Source of the DNA: RYN-230 sp036497945 | Lineage (GTDB): Bacteria; Actinomycetota; Actinomycetes; Streptosporangiales; Streptosporangiaceae | Direction: 5' to 3' | NCBI GenBank assembly: GCA_036497945.1 | Contig: DASXIN010000048.1 | Coordinates: forward strand, 48,409 to 112,408 | Length of the DNA stretch: 64,000 nt | In this document: positions 25,298-33,968 of the stretch, piece after piece | How positions within the stretch are numbered: the first letter of the stretch is position 1 | How the letters are laid out: the number at the start of each line of letters is the position of its first letter | Notes under the pieces: model-generated | The model's database searches: none | Told to the model about the DNA's origin: nothing | What the model saw: the letters and a program-made list of their open reading frames with translations, nothing else | Program-made: the position numbers and the translations under genes

Positions 25298-25330
25298 GGC
25301 AGGAACGCTACCGGCCGCCACCGACAGTAT

Positions 25331-25443
25331 TTCTTTGCGCCGCCGGCGCGCTTGACCCGCCGACTTCCCTCGTCGCTCGGTCGCTCGTCCCTCGCTCCCT
25401 TGCTCCTCAGTCCAGTCGGCGGCGCGTGCCTTTGGCGCGGCGC
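25331..25443. repeat. Dispersed repeat family B, copy B1
   Basis: A 113-bp element starting TTCTTTGCGCC and ending GGCGCGGCGC. Inner arms CCGCCGACT (from about 25368) and AGTCGGCGG (to about 25422) are perfect inverted repeats. The centre is rich in TCGCTCG and TCGTCCCTCGC units. It lies in the divergent gap between the WYL regulator and the AceTr-like gene. Closely similar copies are at 49349-49463 and 56811-56922. Confidence 0.8.
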
Positions 25444-25596
25444 TAACAATGTCACCAATGAGGTAGTTGATCGGTTAGTTAGATCACGAGTTCATTATCT
25501 AGTCATCTTGCTGATGCGAAACCCGGGCATATTAGGCACAATCATGTCGAAGGCTGCTCTCCGGGCCCCCAGTCGTGTACCCGTGAGGAGTCCAGG
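25444..25596 (+). promoter_or_regulatory. AT-richer leader of the AceTr-like gene
   Basis: About 150 bases between repeat B1 and the start at 25597 are markedly richer in A and T than the neighbours (for example around TTCATTATCTAGTCATC), as expected for an actinobacterial promoter region. A purine-rich GAGGAG lies about 11 bases before the ATG. No single -35/-10 pair stands out and no hairpin was found. Confidence 0.4.
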
Positions 25597-26223
25597 ATGT
25601 CGATTGCCTTGGCCAGCGTCCAGTTCAGCCTGCCAGCGTCGCCGTTCCCACCGCTGGCGGTCGGTTTCTTCGGGCTGGGTACCGGCTACCTGATCTACGG
25701 AACCGAGGAGCTGTTCAGCTATCCCAAGCGGGACGAGCGGGTCGACCGGGCGGTGGGTATCTGGGGCATCTGGATGCCGGGCTTCATGCAGTTCATCACC
25801 GGCATCTACCTGTTCGCCGGGCTCACCCTGTTCGGCACGTTCACCTCGGCCCCGCCGCTGTACATGGCCGCGCTGGCCTTCACCGCGTACGGCGTGCACT
25901 GGTTCGCGCTCGGCTGGATCCGGCTGCGCGGCGCCGACGCCCGGGCCAACATCGGCATGACGGTCGCCTTCCTGCTCATCTCGGTCCTCGGCATAGTCGT
26001 GTTCTTCAAGTCCGGCGACGACCCGGTCGGCGGCCTGTTCATCGGGCTGGCCTGCGTCTACGTCTCCGAGTTCTTCGCCACCCTGGGACCGGACGTGCCA
26101 CGGCTGAGCCGGCCGGGCGAGAAGGCGCTCGGCTTCTTCCACCTGGGTACCGGGCTGTGGCTGATGTACCTGGTGTGGGCGGTCGCGCTGAACTTCGTGC
26201 TGAAGTACACGCTGCCGCTGTGA
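25597..26223 (+). CDS. GPR1/FUN34/YaaH-like (acetate-transporter family) membrane protein
   Basis: A 208-residue protein with six hydrophobic segments. The blocks VGFFGLGTGYLIYG, GFMQFITGIYLFAGLTLFG and YGVHWFALGW match the layout of AceTr-family proteins (acetate/succinate transport), including the FITGI and the aromatic YGxxW stretch. The classical NPAPLG motif is degenerate (SPFPPLAVG), so substrate is uncertain. It is convergent with rluD, 4 bases between stops, and preceded by an AT-rich leader and repeat B1. Confidence 0.72.
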   Translation: MSIALASVQFSLPASPFPPLAVGFFGLGTGYLIYGTEELFSYPKRDERVDRAVGIWGIWMPGFMQFITGIYLFAGLTLFGTFTSAPPLYMAALAFTAYGVHWFALGWIRLRGADARANIGMTVAFLLISVLGIVVFFKSGDDPVGGLFIGLACVYVSEFFATLGPDVPRLSRPGEKALGFFHLGTGLWLMYLVWAVALNFVLKYTLPL

Positions 26224-26227
26224 GCCG

Positions 26228-27160
26228 TCAGCTTTCCGCGCGGAGCACGTCCAGGGCGTGCGCCAGGTCGTCCGGGTAGCGGCTGGAGAACTCCACCCGG
26301 CGGCCGTCCGCTGGGTGGGCGAAACCGAGTTCGACCGCGTGCAGCCACTGCCGGGTCAGCCCCAGGTGCTCGGCGAACACCGGGTCGGCGCCGTACAGCC
26401 GGTCACCGACACAGGGATGGCGTAGCGCGGCCATGTGCACCCGGATCTGGTGGGTGCGCCCGGTCTCCAGGATGATCTCGGCCAGGCTGGCGCCGCGGAA
26501 CGCTTCCAGCGTGTCGTAGTGCGTGACGCTGGGCCGGCCGTCGGCCACCACCGCGAACCGGCCATCCCCGGCCGGATGCCGGGCGATCGGCGCGTCGATC
26601 GTGCCACGCAGCGGGTCCGGATGCCCCTGCACCAGCGCGTGGTACCGCTTGTCCACCTCGCGCTCGCGGAACGCCTGTTTCAGCGCGCTATAGGCGGGCT
26701 CGCTCTTGGCCAGCACCATCAGCCCAGTAGTGTTGGCGTCCAGTCGGTGCACGATGCCCTGGCGCTCGGCCGCGCCGCTGGTCGCGATGGTGTGCCCGGC
26801 GGCGAGCAGTCCTTCCAGCACGGTCGGGCCGGTCCAGCCGGGTGTCGGGTGAGCGGCCACCCCGCGCGGCTTGTCCACCACCACGATGTCGTCGTCCTCG
26901 TAGACCACGGCCAGGCCGGGCACCGCCCGCGGCACCGGGACCGCGGGCGCCGCCGCGGGCAGCGTCACATCGAGCCACTCCCCCGCGGGTACCCGCTCGG
27001 ACTTGGCCGCTGTCCGGCCGCCGAGCAGCACCTGGCCGCTGCTGATCAGTTCCGCGGCACTGGCCCGGGACAGCCCGAACATCCGGGCCAGCGCGGCGTC
27101 CAGCCGCTCGCCGTCCAGCCCTTCCGGGACCGGCACCCGGCGCTGACTGGACTGGGTCAC
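26228..27160 (-). CDS. rluD: Ribosomal large subunit pseudouridine synthase, RluD type
   Basis: Pseudouridine synthase of the RluA family, 310 residues. An N-terminal S4 RNA-binding domain (LDAALARMFGLSRASAAELI) precedes the catalytic domain. The catalytic Asp is in GIVHRLDANTTGLMV, with TGRTHQIRVHM and GDRLYG further on. In this gene context (after lspA) the orthologue is RluD-like, modifying 23S rRNA; exact positions are inferred. The GTG at 27160 overlaps the lspA stop. Confidence 0.92.
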   Translation of the reverse strand: MTQSSQRRVPVPEGLDGERLDAALARMFGLSRASAAELISSGQVLLGGRTAAKSERVPAGEWLDVTLPAAAPAVPVPRAVPGLAVVYEDDDIVVVDKPRGVAAHPTPGWTGPTVLEGLLAAGHTIATSGAAERQGIVHRLDANTTGLMVLAKSEPAYSALKQAFREREVDKRYHALVQGHPDPLRGTIDAPIARHPAGDGRFAVVADGRPSVTHYDTLEAFRGASLAEIILETGRTHQIRVHMAALRHPCVGDRLYGADPVFAEHLGLTRQWLHAVELGFAHPADGRRVEFSSRYPDDLAHALDVLRAES

Positions 27161-27786
27161 CGGCTACCGTCTCCGGCTGGATCGTGGTCGGCCAGCCCAT
27201 ACTGCGGCGGCTGGCCGCCGCTCGACGCGGAGCGGCGATCGGGTGGCTGTGGGGGGTCGTCCCCTGGGGCTAGCACGGGGCGGGTGCCCTCCAGCGGGAC
27301 GCTGCGCGCGGCCAACAGCACGGCCAGCACGCCGCCGCAGACTATGCACGAGTCGGCCACGTTGAACACCGGCCAGTGCGGCAACTGGATCCAGTCCACC
27401 ACGTCGCCGCGGAACGGGCCGGGCGAGCGGAAGATCCGGTCCCCCAGGTTGCCGGCCGCCCCGCCGAGCAGCAAGCCCAGGGTGATCGCCCAGGGGGCGC
27501 TGCGCAGCCGCCGTGAGGTGCGCAGGATGGCGATGATGACCCCCACCGCGATCAGGCTGAAGATCACGGTCAGCACGGCACTGGACGCCCCGATGCTGAA
27601 CGCCGCGCCGCTGTTGCGCAGCTCAGTGAGCCTGAGCAGGCCGCCGAGCAGCCGGATCGGCGGCCGGTGCGAGAGCGTGGCCACCACGATCGTCTTGCTC
27701 ACCAGGTCGGCCACCAGCACCAGCGCCGCCACCAGGAACAGCAGCCGGACCCGGCGCGGCCGCTGCCCACCGTCCGGGCCATCCAT
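27157..27786 (-). CDS. lspA: Lipoprotein signal peptidase (signal peptidase II)
   Basis: Membrane aspartic protease that removes signal peptides from prolipoproteins. Four membrane segments are visible. The catalytic Asp pair lies in GNLGDRIFR and FNVADSCI, and the conserved NSGAAFSIG loop is present. The ATG at 27786 has GGGGA upstream; a GTG at 27813 would add nine residues. The protein has about 209 residues, longer than the usual 160-190, because the last 35 or so residues are a polar tail encoded by repeat A3 (GDDPPQPPDRRSASSGG). Coupled to rluD by a GTGA overlap. Confidence 0.94.
   Translation of the reverse strand: MDGPDGGQRPRRVRLLFLVAALVLVADLVSKTIVVATLSHRPPIRLLGGLLRLTELRNSGAAFSIGASSAVLTVIFSLIAVGVIIAILRTSRRLRSAPWAITLGLLLGGAAGNLGDRIFRSPGPFRGDVVDWIQLPHWPVFNVADSCIVCGGVLAVLLAARSVPLEGTRPVLAPGDDPPQPPDRRSASSGGQPPQYGLADHDPAGDGSR
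27214..27270. repeat. Dispersed repeat family A, copy A3
   Basis: GCCGCCGCTCGACGCGGAGC followed by GGCGATCGGGTGGC and GGGGGGTCGTCCCC. It differs from copy A2 at a few positions. It forms the end of the lspA reading frame and leaves it open, adding a charged tail after the last membrane helix. Confidence 0.8.
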
Positions 27787-27833
27787 GATGTCCCCGGCCG
27801 GCCGGTCTGGCACGCCAGGTGCCGCGGATCCGT

Positions 27834-28253
27834 TCAGCGCCGTTCCTCCCGCTGCTTACAGCTCACGCACAGTACCGCACGGGGAAACGCCTGCAGCCGC
27901 GCCTTCCCGATCGGCTGGCCGCACGATTCGCAGACGCCGTAGCTGCCGTCCTCGATCCGGGCCAGCGCCCGCTCGGTCTGGGCCAGCAGTTCCCGCGCGT
28001 TCTGGGTCAGCGCGAGCTCATGCTCCCGCTGGAAGGTCTTGGCCCCCGCGTCGGCGGAGTCGTCGCCCGCATCGCCGACCGCGTCGCCCAGCCGTTCTGC
28101 GATCTCTGACTCGGCAGTGGAGATGTCCTCGCGAAGCCCGGCCGCCTCGGCCTCGAGTTCCTTGCGGATCTCGGCCACTTCCTGCCCTGTCCAGGGCTTC
28201 TCACCAGGCCGGACGGGCAGCGCGGCGGCACCCGGGTGTGCTGCTGCTGTCAT
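27834..28253 (-). CDS. TraR/DksA-type zinc-finger protein
   Basis: A 139-residue protein with a long helical N-terminal region (coiled-coil-like, about residues 15-90) and a C-terminal four-cysteine zinc finger, CESCGQPIGKARLQAFP with CVSC. Homologues beside ileS and lspA are conserved in actinobacteria. DksA relatives bind the RNA polymerase secondary channel, but this shorter actinobacterial group is not well characterised. The ATG at 28253 was chosen because GAGGGGG lies just upstream; longer in-frame starts are not conserved. It is divergent from ileS. Confidence 0.88.
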   Translation of the reverse strand: MTAAAHPGAAALPVRPGEKPWTGQEVAEIRKELEAEAAGLREDISTAESEIAERLGDAVGDAGDDSADAGAKTFQREHELALTQNARELLAQTERALARIEDGSYGVCESCGQPIGKARLQAFPRAVLCVSCKQREERR

Positions 28254-28394
28254 CGCCGCCCCCTCGTACGTGATGTCCACTATTCCTGCCACCAATCGAT
28301 CTTGAACGCGGGCAGTCACCGGAGAATAGATCGGTGTCCCCGGGACTGCAAACACATCTGGTCACGCCAATAATCCAGGGCATCGGCTATCGTT

Positions 28395-28690
28395 AAGTGT
28401 CGGCACAGCGTGGATGGGGACAGCTGCCGCTGAACGTGGCCAGGAGCGAACCGGGGTTGGTGCGAGCCCGGGGCAGGCGCAGCGGACCAGATCACCCCGG
28501 AGCTGCCGGAAGAACGGCGAGAGCCCAGTAGAACCGGCCGCACGACATGAATGAGCGGGCCGCGCGCTGCTCCCCGAGGGCGGCCGCGGCCAAGGAGGGT
28601 GGTACCGCGGGGCCGCCGCCGGCGAGCCTCGTCCCTCCAGCGAACCCCTTGCCTGGAGCAATGTCAGCTGCAGGCGAGCACCGCCGGAGG
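28395..28690 (+). promoter_or_regulatory. T-box leader of ileS
   Basis: The conserved T-box sequence AGGGTGGTACCGCG is at 28596-28609, about 90 bases before the ileS start. Upstream are the stem regions expected of an actinobacterial isoleucine T-box, with an ATC at 28491-28493 in the context ACCAGATCACCCC as the likely specifier codon. No U-rich terminator follows; instead the leader ends with the ribosome site GGAGG at 28686-28690, which suggests translational control by uncharged tRNA-Ile. The 5' boundary is approximate. No clear promoter was fixed. Confidence 0.88.
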
Positions 28691-28700
28691 ACCACCCGCC

Positions 28701-31700
28701 ATGCCTGACGTAGCGGACAGCCAGACCTACTTCCCCGACCTGCCCGCGGCCATCGACCTGCCCGCCATGGAACACGACGTGCTGGCTCGCTGGCAGGACG
28801 GGAAGTTCTTCGAGCGGTCCCTGGACGCCACCGAGGGCCGTCCGCTGTGGACGTTCTACGAGGGGCCGCCGACTACTAACGGCATGCCCGGCGTCCACCA
28901 CATCGAGGCGCGCGTGTTCAAGGACGTCTTCCCGCGGTTCAAGACCATGCAGGGGTTCCATGTCCCGCGCCAGGCCGGCTGGGACTGCCACGGGCTGCCG
29001 GTCGAGGTGGCCGTGGAACGCGAACTCGGGCTGTCCGGCAAGAAGGCCATCGAGGCCTACGGCATCGCCGAGTTCAACGCGCGCTGCCGCGAGTCGGCCC
29101 AGCGGCATGTGGACGCGTTCGAGGAGCTGACCATCCGGCTCGGCTACTGGGTGGACCTGCCGCACGCGTACCTGACCATGGACACCAGCTACATCGAGTC
29201 GGTGTGGTGGTCGCTCAAGGAGATCTTCGGCAAGGGCCTGCTGGTCAAGGACTTCCGGATCAGCCCGTACTGCCCGCGCTGCGAGACCCCGCTGTCCGAC
29301 CACGAGATGGGCCAGCCCGACGTGTACCGCCCGGTGACCGACCCGGCGGTCACCGTGCGGTTCCCGCTGCTCGCCCTGCCGGCCGCGGCCAACCCACTGC
29401 TGGCCGGAGCCGACCTGCTGGTGTGGACGACCACGCCATGGACGCTGGTGTCCAACACCGCGGTCGCCGTGCACCCGGACGAGAGTTACGCGATCGCGCG
29501 CAAGCCCGGCGACGGTGACACCGTGGTGGTGGCCGAGGCGCTGGTGTCCCGGGTGCTCGGCGAGGGCTGGCACGTGCTGGCCACGGTGCCGGGCTCGGAA
29601 CTGGTCGGCGCGACCTACCGGCCGCCGCTGAACCTGGTCGAGATCGTGGGTGGGCACGTGGTGGTGCCGGGGGCGTTCGTCACCACCGAGGACGGCACCG
29701 GGCTGGTGCACATGGCCCCGGCCTTCGGTGCGGACGACATGGAGACCGGCCGGGCGTACGGGCTGCCGGTGGTCAACCCGATCCGGCCGGACGGCCACTT
29801 CGAGGACTGGGTGCCGATGGTCGGCGGGATGTTCTTCAAGGACGCCGACGACGTGCTGGTCCGTGACCTAGCTGACCGCGGCGCGCTGTTCCGGGTCGAG
29901 CAGTATCAGCACAGTTATCCGCACTGCTGGCGCTGCCACACGCCGCTGCTCTACTACGCGCTGCCGTCCTGGTACATCCGGACCACCCAGGTCAAGGATC
30001 AGATGCTGGCCGAGAACGAGCGGACCAACTGGCAGCCGCCCACCATCAAGCACGGCCGGTACGGCGAGTGGCTGCGCAACAACGTGGACTGGGCGCTGTC
30101 CCGGACCCGGTACTGGGGCACCCCGCTGCCTATCTGGGAGTGCGGCAAGCAGCACCTGACCGCCATCGGGTCCCTGGCCGAGCTGAGCGAACTGGCCGGG
30201 CAGGACCTGCATGACCTGGATCCGCACCGGCCCTACGTGGACGCGGTGACGATCACCTGCCCCGAGTGCGGCAGCCAGGCCCGCCGGGTGCCCGAGGTGA
30301 TCGACGCCTGGTACGACTCCGGGTCGATGCCGTTCGCCCGGCTCGCTGCCCCGTACCAGAACCTGGAGCAGTTCGAACGGGCCTATCCGGCCCAGTTCAT
30401 CTGCGAGGCGATCGACCAGACCCGGGGCTGGTTCTACTCGCTGATGGCGGTCGGCGTGCTGGTGTTCGGCCGGTCCTCCTATGAGAACGTGGTGTGTCTC
30501 GGCCTGGTGGTGGACGAGCGCGGCCGCAAGATGAGCAAGCACCTGGGCAACGTGCTCGAGCCGATCCCGCTGATGGAGGCGCACGGCGCGGACGCGGTGC
30601 GCTGGTTCTTCGCGGCGTCCGGCTCGCCCTGGTCCACCCGGCGGATCGGCGACGCGACGCTGGACGAGATCGTCCGCAAGGTGCTGCTCACCTACTGGCA
30701 CACGGTCTCCTTCCTGGTGCTGTACGCCAATGCCGCGGCGGCGCAGGGGCAGGCCTGGCGTCCCGGCCAGGCGGCCAGCGCGCCGCCGCCCGCGGACCGG
30801 CCACTGCTCGACCGGTGGCTGCTCAGCGAACTGCACGCCACGGTCGGCGAAGTCACCGACGCGCTGGAGGCATTCGACACCGCCGCGGCCGGACGGCGGC
30901 TGGCCGCATTCATCGACGACATGTCGAACTGGTACGTGCGGCGCTCCCGGCGACGGTTCTGGGACGGCCCGGCGAGCCCGGACGGCGCGGCCGCGTTCGC
31001 CACCCTGTATGAGTCCCTGCACGTGCTGACCCGGCTGATGGCCCCGATCACGCCGTTCCTGGCCGATCACGTGTGGGCGGCGCTGCGCGGTGCGGATGAC
31101 CCGGAGTCGGTGCACCTGGCTCAGTGGCCCACCGCCGACCCCGTGCTGGTCGATGCCCGGCTGTCCGGGCAGATGGCGCTGACCCGGCGGCTGGTGGAAC
31201 TCGGCCGGTCGGCCCGCGCGGCCGCGTCGCTGCCGGTCCGCCAGCCACTGGCCCGCGCCGTGGTCAGCGCGGCCGGGTTCGCCGACCTGGCCCCAGAACT
31301 ACGCGCCGAGGTGGCCAGCGAGCTCAACGTGCGCTCGCTGGACCCGATGGCGGCGGTCGGCGACGACCTGGTTGATTACGTGGTGAAGCCCAACTTCCGG
31401 GCGCTGGGCAAGCGGTTCGGCAAAGGCACCCAGGCGGTGGCCGCAGCCATCGCCGCGGCCGATCCGGCCGTGCTGGCCGCGGAACTGCGGTCGGCTGAGA
31501 AGGTCTCGGTGCAGGTGGACGGCGCGGAGCTGCCACTCGGCCCGGACGAGCTGATCGTGACCCAGACGCCGCGCTCCGGCTGGACGGTGGCCTCGGACGG
31601 GGGCGAGACCGTCGGCCTCGAAGTCGAGATCACCCCCGAGCTACGCCGCGAAGGGCTGGCCCGGGAAGTCATCCGGCTGGTCCAGGAGGCCAGGAAGAAC

Positions 31701-31907
31701 GACGGGCTGCACGTCAGCGACCGGATCCGGGTGCGCTGGGAGACCAGCGAACCGGAACTGTCCGCCGCGCTGACCGAGCACGGCGAGCTGATCGCCGGTG
31801 AGGTGCTGGCCGACGAGTTCGGCCCCGGCACAGCCGCGGACGCGCCGAACGCGCATCAGCACACCCACCCCGACCTAGCCCTCACCTTCTGGCTAGGCCG
31901 CGCCTGA
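28701..31907 (+). CDS. ileS: Isoleucyl-tRNA synthetase, type 2
   Basis: Class I synthetase that charges tRNA-Ile, 1068 residues, normal for the eukaryote-like IleRS2 group. The N-terminal signature appears as GVHH (residues 64-67, in NGMPGVHHIEAR) instead of the usual HxGH. KMSKH is intact in RGRKMSKHLGN. The editing domain lies between about residues 200 and 390, with TTPWTLVSNTAV. A C-terminal anticodon-binding region follows. The ATG at 28701 has GGAGG 10 bases upstream, inside the T-box leader. The gene is transcribed against the dcw cluster. Confidence 0.96.
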   Translation: MPDVADSQTYFPDLPAAIDLPAMEHDVLARWQDGKFFERSLDATEGRPLWTFYEGPPTTNGMPGVHHIEARVFKDVFPRFKTMQGFHVPRQAGWDCHGLPVEVAVERELGLSGKKAIEAYGIAEFNARCRESAQRHVDAFEELTIRLGYWVDLPHAYLTMDTSYIESVWWSLKEIFGKGLLVKDFRISPYCPRCETPLSDHEMGQPDVYRPVTDPAVTVRFPLLALPAAANPLLAGADLLVWTTTPWTLVSNTAVAVHPDESYAIARKPGDGDTVVVAEALVSRVLGEGWHVLATVPGSELVGATYRPPLNLVEIVGGHVVVPGAFVTTEDGTGLVHMAPAFGADDMETGRAYGLPVVNPIRPDGHFEDWVPMVGGMFFKDADDVLVRDLADRGALFRVEQYQHSYPHCWRCHTPLLYYALPSWYIRTTQVKDQMLAENERTNWQPPTIKHGRYGEWLRNNVDWALSRTRYWGTPLPIWECGKQHLTAIGSLAELSELAGQDLHDLDPHRPYVDAVTITCPECGSQARRVPEVIDAWYDSGSMPFARLAAPYQNLEQFERAYPAQFICEAIDQTRGWFYSLMAVGVLVFGRSSYENVVCLGLVVDERGRKMSKHLGNVLEPIPLMEAHGADAVRWFFAASGSPWSTRRIGDATLDEIVRKVLLTYWHTVSFLVLYANAAAAQGQAWRPGQAASAPPPADRPLLDRWLLSELHATVGEVTDALEAFDTAAAGRRLAAFIDDMSNWYVRRSRRRFWDGPASPDGAAAFATLYESLHVLTRLMAPITPFLADHVWAALRGADDPESVHLAQWPTADPVLVDARLSGQMALTRRLVELGRSARAAASLPVRQPLARAVVSAAGFADLAPELRAEVASELNVRSLDPMAAVGDDLVDYVVKPNFRALGKRFGKGTQAVAAAIAAADPAVLAAELRSAEKVSVQVDGAELPLGPDELIVTQTPRSGWTVASDGGETVGLEVEITPELRREGLAREVIRLVQEARKNDGLHVSDRIRVRWETSEPELSAALTEHGELIAGEVLADEFGPGTAADAPNAHQHTHPDLALTFWLGRA

Positions 31908-31950
31908 CCCGCGCGGCCCGACGGCCCGTGCCGCCTGGGGCGGTGGTGAC

Positions 31951-31992
31951 GGGTCAGGTGTCGGAGAGCTGGGGTCAGGTGTCGGGGAGCTG
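31951..31992. repeat. 21-bp tandem duplication at a gene end
   Basis: GGGTCAGGTGTCGG[A/G]GAGCTG occurs twice head to tail (31951-31971 and 31972-31992), one mismatch apart. The second unit contains the stop and last codons of the adjoining minus-strand gene, so the duplication copied the end of that gene (QLPDT-stop) just beyond itself. Confidence 0.7.
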
Positions 31993-33855
31993 GTCGGGCT
32001 GGCAGGCGCGGCAGGCGATCAGGCCGGATGAGACGGCCTCCTGCTTGGACATGATCTCCAGGTCGTCCTGGCCCAGGAACCTGATCAGGATGCACTCGCT
32101 GCGGTGGTAGCGGGCCACCCCGGGCACCACGGTGACCTGGACTTGCCCGGTGCCGCGGGTCTGGGCTGAGTCGCCGGCCGCCGGTTGCTCGGCCGGCTCA
32201 TCCGGTGCGGCGGCTGCGGCACCGGCCCCGGGCTCGGCGGCCGGCGCCTTCGGCGCAGAGCTGACCTGGGTGGCGCCGACCTGGGTCGCCCCGACCCGGG
32301 TGACCGCCGAGTCCGGCGCAGCAGCCTCGGCCCGCTTGGCGTCCGTCCCCGGCTTGACGTCCGCGCCCGGTTTATCGGCCGGGGTCGGCTCATCGGCTTG
32401 ACGGGACCCCGCCGCCTCGGCCGCCTTAACCGGCTCGGCCGCCTTGACCGCCCCGGCCGCCAGGTCGGGCTCAGCCGCCTCGGACAACTCGGTCCGCTCG
32501 GCCGCTTCCTTGCGCTCGACGGCTTCGAAGGCCCCGGCCGCTTCGGTCCGCTCGGCCGCTTCGGTGGCCCCGGCCGCTTCGGTGTGCTCGGCGGGCTCAG
32601 CCGCCTCAGTCGCCTCGCGGGCCTTGGCCGGCTTGGCTGGCTCGGCGGGCCGACTCGCCTCCGGTGTCCAGGCCGACGGGGTCAGCACCGGCGGCGTGGA
32701 TACCACGGTGGACTCGGTACCCGGGCCCGCCTGCGGCCGGATCGTCCACGTCGGGGCCGCACCCTGGTCAGCCGAGTCGGTCTCGTCCGGGGCGCCGTCG
32801 CCGCCAGCCGTTTCATCCTGAGCGGCCGTACTGCGGCCAGTGGCCGCCCGGGTGGGCGCATCCCAGGCGGGAACATTGCGCGTGGCCTCGGCTGGGCCGG
32901 ACGGCCCGGCCCAGCCCGCGGACTCCGGCGCGGCCGCTTCCGGGGTAGCCGGCTCCGGTTCGGGGACCTCGCGATCGGTGTCCCGGCCCACCGGCCCGGC
33001 GCTGGCCGCCTCCGCAGGTGGCGTGAACGGCCAGTTGCTGTGCGGGGTGGTGGGCGGCTGCCAGCCGGCGGCCGGCTGCCACAGGTCCTCGCCCCCGGCC
33101 GGGCTGAGCCCGCCGAGCGTCTCCTGACTGGGGGGCTCGGTGGGCAGCGACATCCCGGACGGTATCGAGAAGTCACCAGCTGGCCAGGACAGCCGGCCCG
33201 AGTCGCGCTTGCCGGCCGACTCGAGTTCCTCGTTGACCCGGTCCCACAAGTCGTCGGTGGCGGCCGCGTGAATGGGTTCCGCCGCCGCGGCCGCTGCTGG
33301 CTCAGGCTCGGGTTCGGCCGGGCGCCGGGATGGCCAGCCCTTGCGCCCGGCTCGCCGGTCGCCGCCTGAGGCTTGATCCACCTCCTCCTGGCCAGGTCGT
33401 GCGCTCGCCGCTGGGAGGGCCTGATCTGCTCCAGCCGGATCGCGGCCGGTGACCGCGGTCGGCTCCGCCGCCCGGCGAGACACCGGACCGGCCCCAGCGT
33501 CCGCCCGGAAGCCGGCCAGCCCCGGACCAGTCGCCTGTCCGGACGGCCCGGCTGCGGCCAGCCCAGCTCCAGCCTGCCCGGCTGCGGCCAGCCCAGCTGC
33601 GGCCGGGCCGACGGCGGGCAGCCCGGCGCTGGCCGGGCTGGGCACCGGCCTGCTGGCCGCGAACGGACTGACCGTTCGCTTGGTCCCGCTGCCGAAAATT
33701 TCCGGCCAGTGCCGCAGCACACCGGCCACCAGGAGGAGCGCGGCCATCGCGCACACCGCGATGGACACGTAGACCAACGGCAGGCTGCTGGCTGCGACGC
33801 CAGCAACCAGCAGGCCGATGGCCAGGGCAACCAGGAGAGCGCTGAACCTAATCAC
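31975..33855 (-). CDS. Membrane-anchored low-complexity protein with Ada-like C-terminal domain
   Basis: A 626-residue protein with two N-terminal membrane helices (about residues 4-20 and 27-46) and a very long Ala/Glu/Pro-rich middle with repeated AERTEAAGA-like units. The compact C-terminal domain contains VTVVPGVARYHRSECILIRF and GLIACRACQP. The His and three Cys resemble the zinc site of the Ada N-terminal domain, although the family is not named. The last domain is conserved in genes next to divIVA in other actinomycetes, as far as memory allows. The GTG at 33855 has GGGGGAG upstream. Function unknown; a cell-pole or envelope role is only inference. Confidence 0.75.
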   Translation of the reverse strand: MIRFSALLVALAIGLLVAGVAASSLPLVYVSIAVCAMAALLLVAGVLRHWPEIFGSGTKRTVSPFAASRPVPSPASAGLPAVGPAAAGLAAAGQAGAGLAAAGPSGQATGPGLAGFRADAGAGPVSRRAAEPTAVTGRDPAGADQALPAASARPGQEEVDQASGGDRRAGRKGWPSRRPAEPEPEPAAAAAAEPIHAAATDDLWDRVNEELESAGKRDSGRLSWPAGDFSIPSGMSLPTEPPSQETLGGLSPAGGEDLWQPAAGWQPPTTPHSNWPFTPPAEAASAGPVGRDTDREVPEPEPATPEAAAPESAGWAGPSGPAEATRNVPAWDAPTRAATGRSTAAQDETAGGDGAPDETDSADQGAAPTWTIRPQAGPGTESTVVSTPPVLTPSAWTPEASRPAEPAKPAKAREATEAAEPAEHTEAAGATEAAERTEAAGAFEAVERKEAAERTELSEAAEPDLAAGAVKAAEPVKAAEAAGSRQADEPTPADKPGADVKPGTDAKRAEAAAPDSAVTRVGATQVGATQVSSAPKAPAAEPGAGAAAAAPDEPAEQPAAGDSAQTRGTGQVQVTVVPGVARYHRSECILIRFLGQDDLEIMSKQEAVSSGLIACRACQPDQLPDT

Positions 33856-33968
33856 TTGCGCTCCCCCCAGGCCGTGCGGGTCATGCTGCCAACCGAGGAG
33901 ATGCTGCTGAGCTGTTTATCTGCTGAACGTAACGTGCCGTGTCTGGCCTCGCTACCGACAACCGCTGA

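Noticed and set aside
19500..26223. Accessory patch as a prophage or integrated island
   Set aside because: No integrase, tRNA attachment site or phage genes are present; composition is mostly like the flanks apart from small AT-rich promoter gaps.
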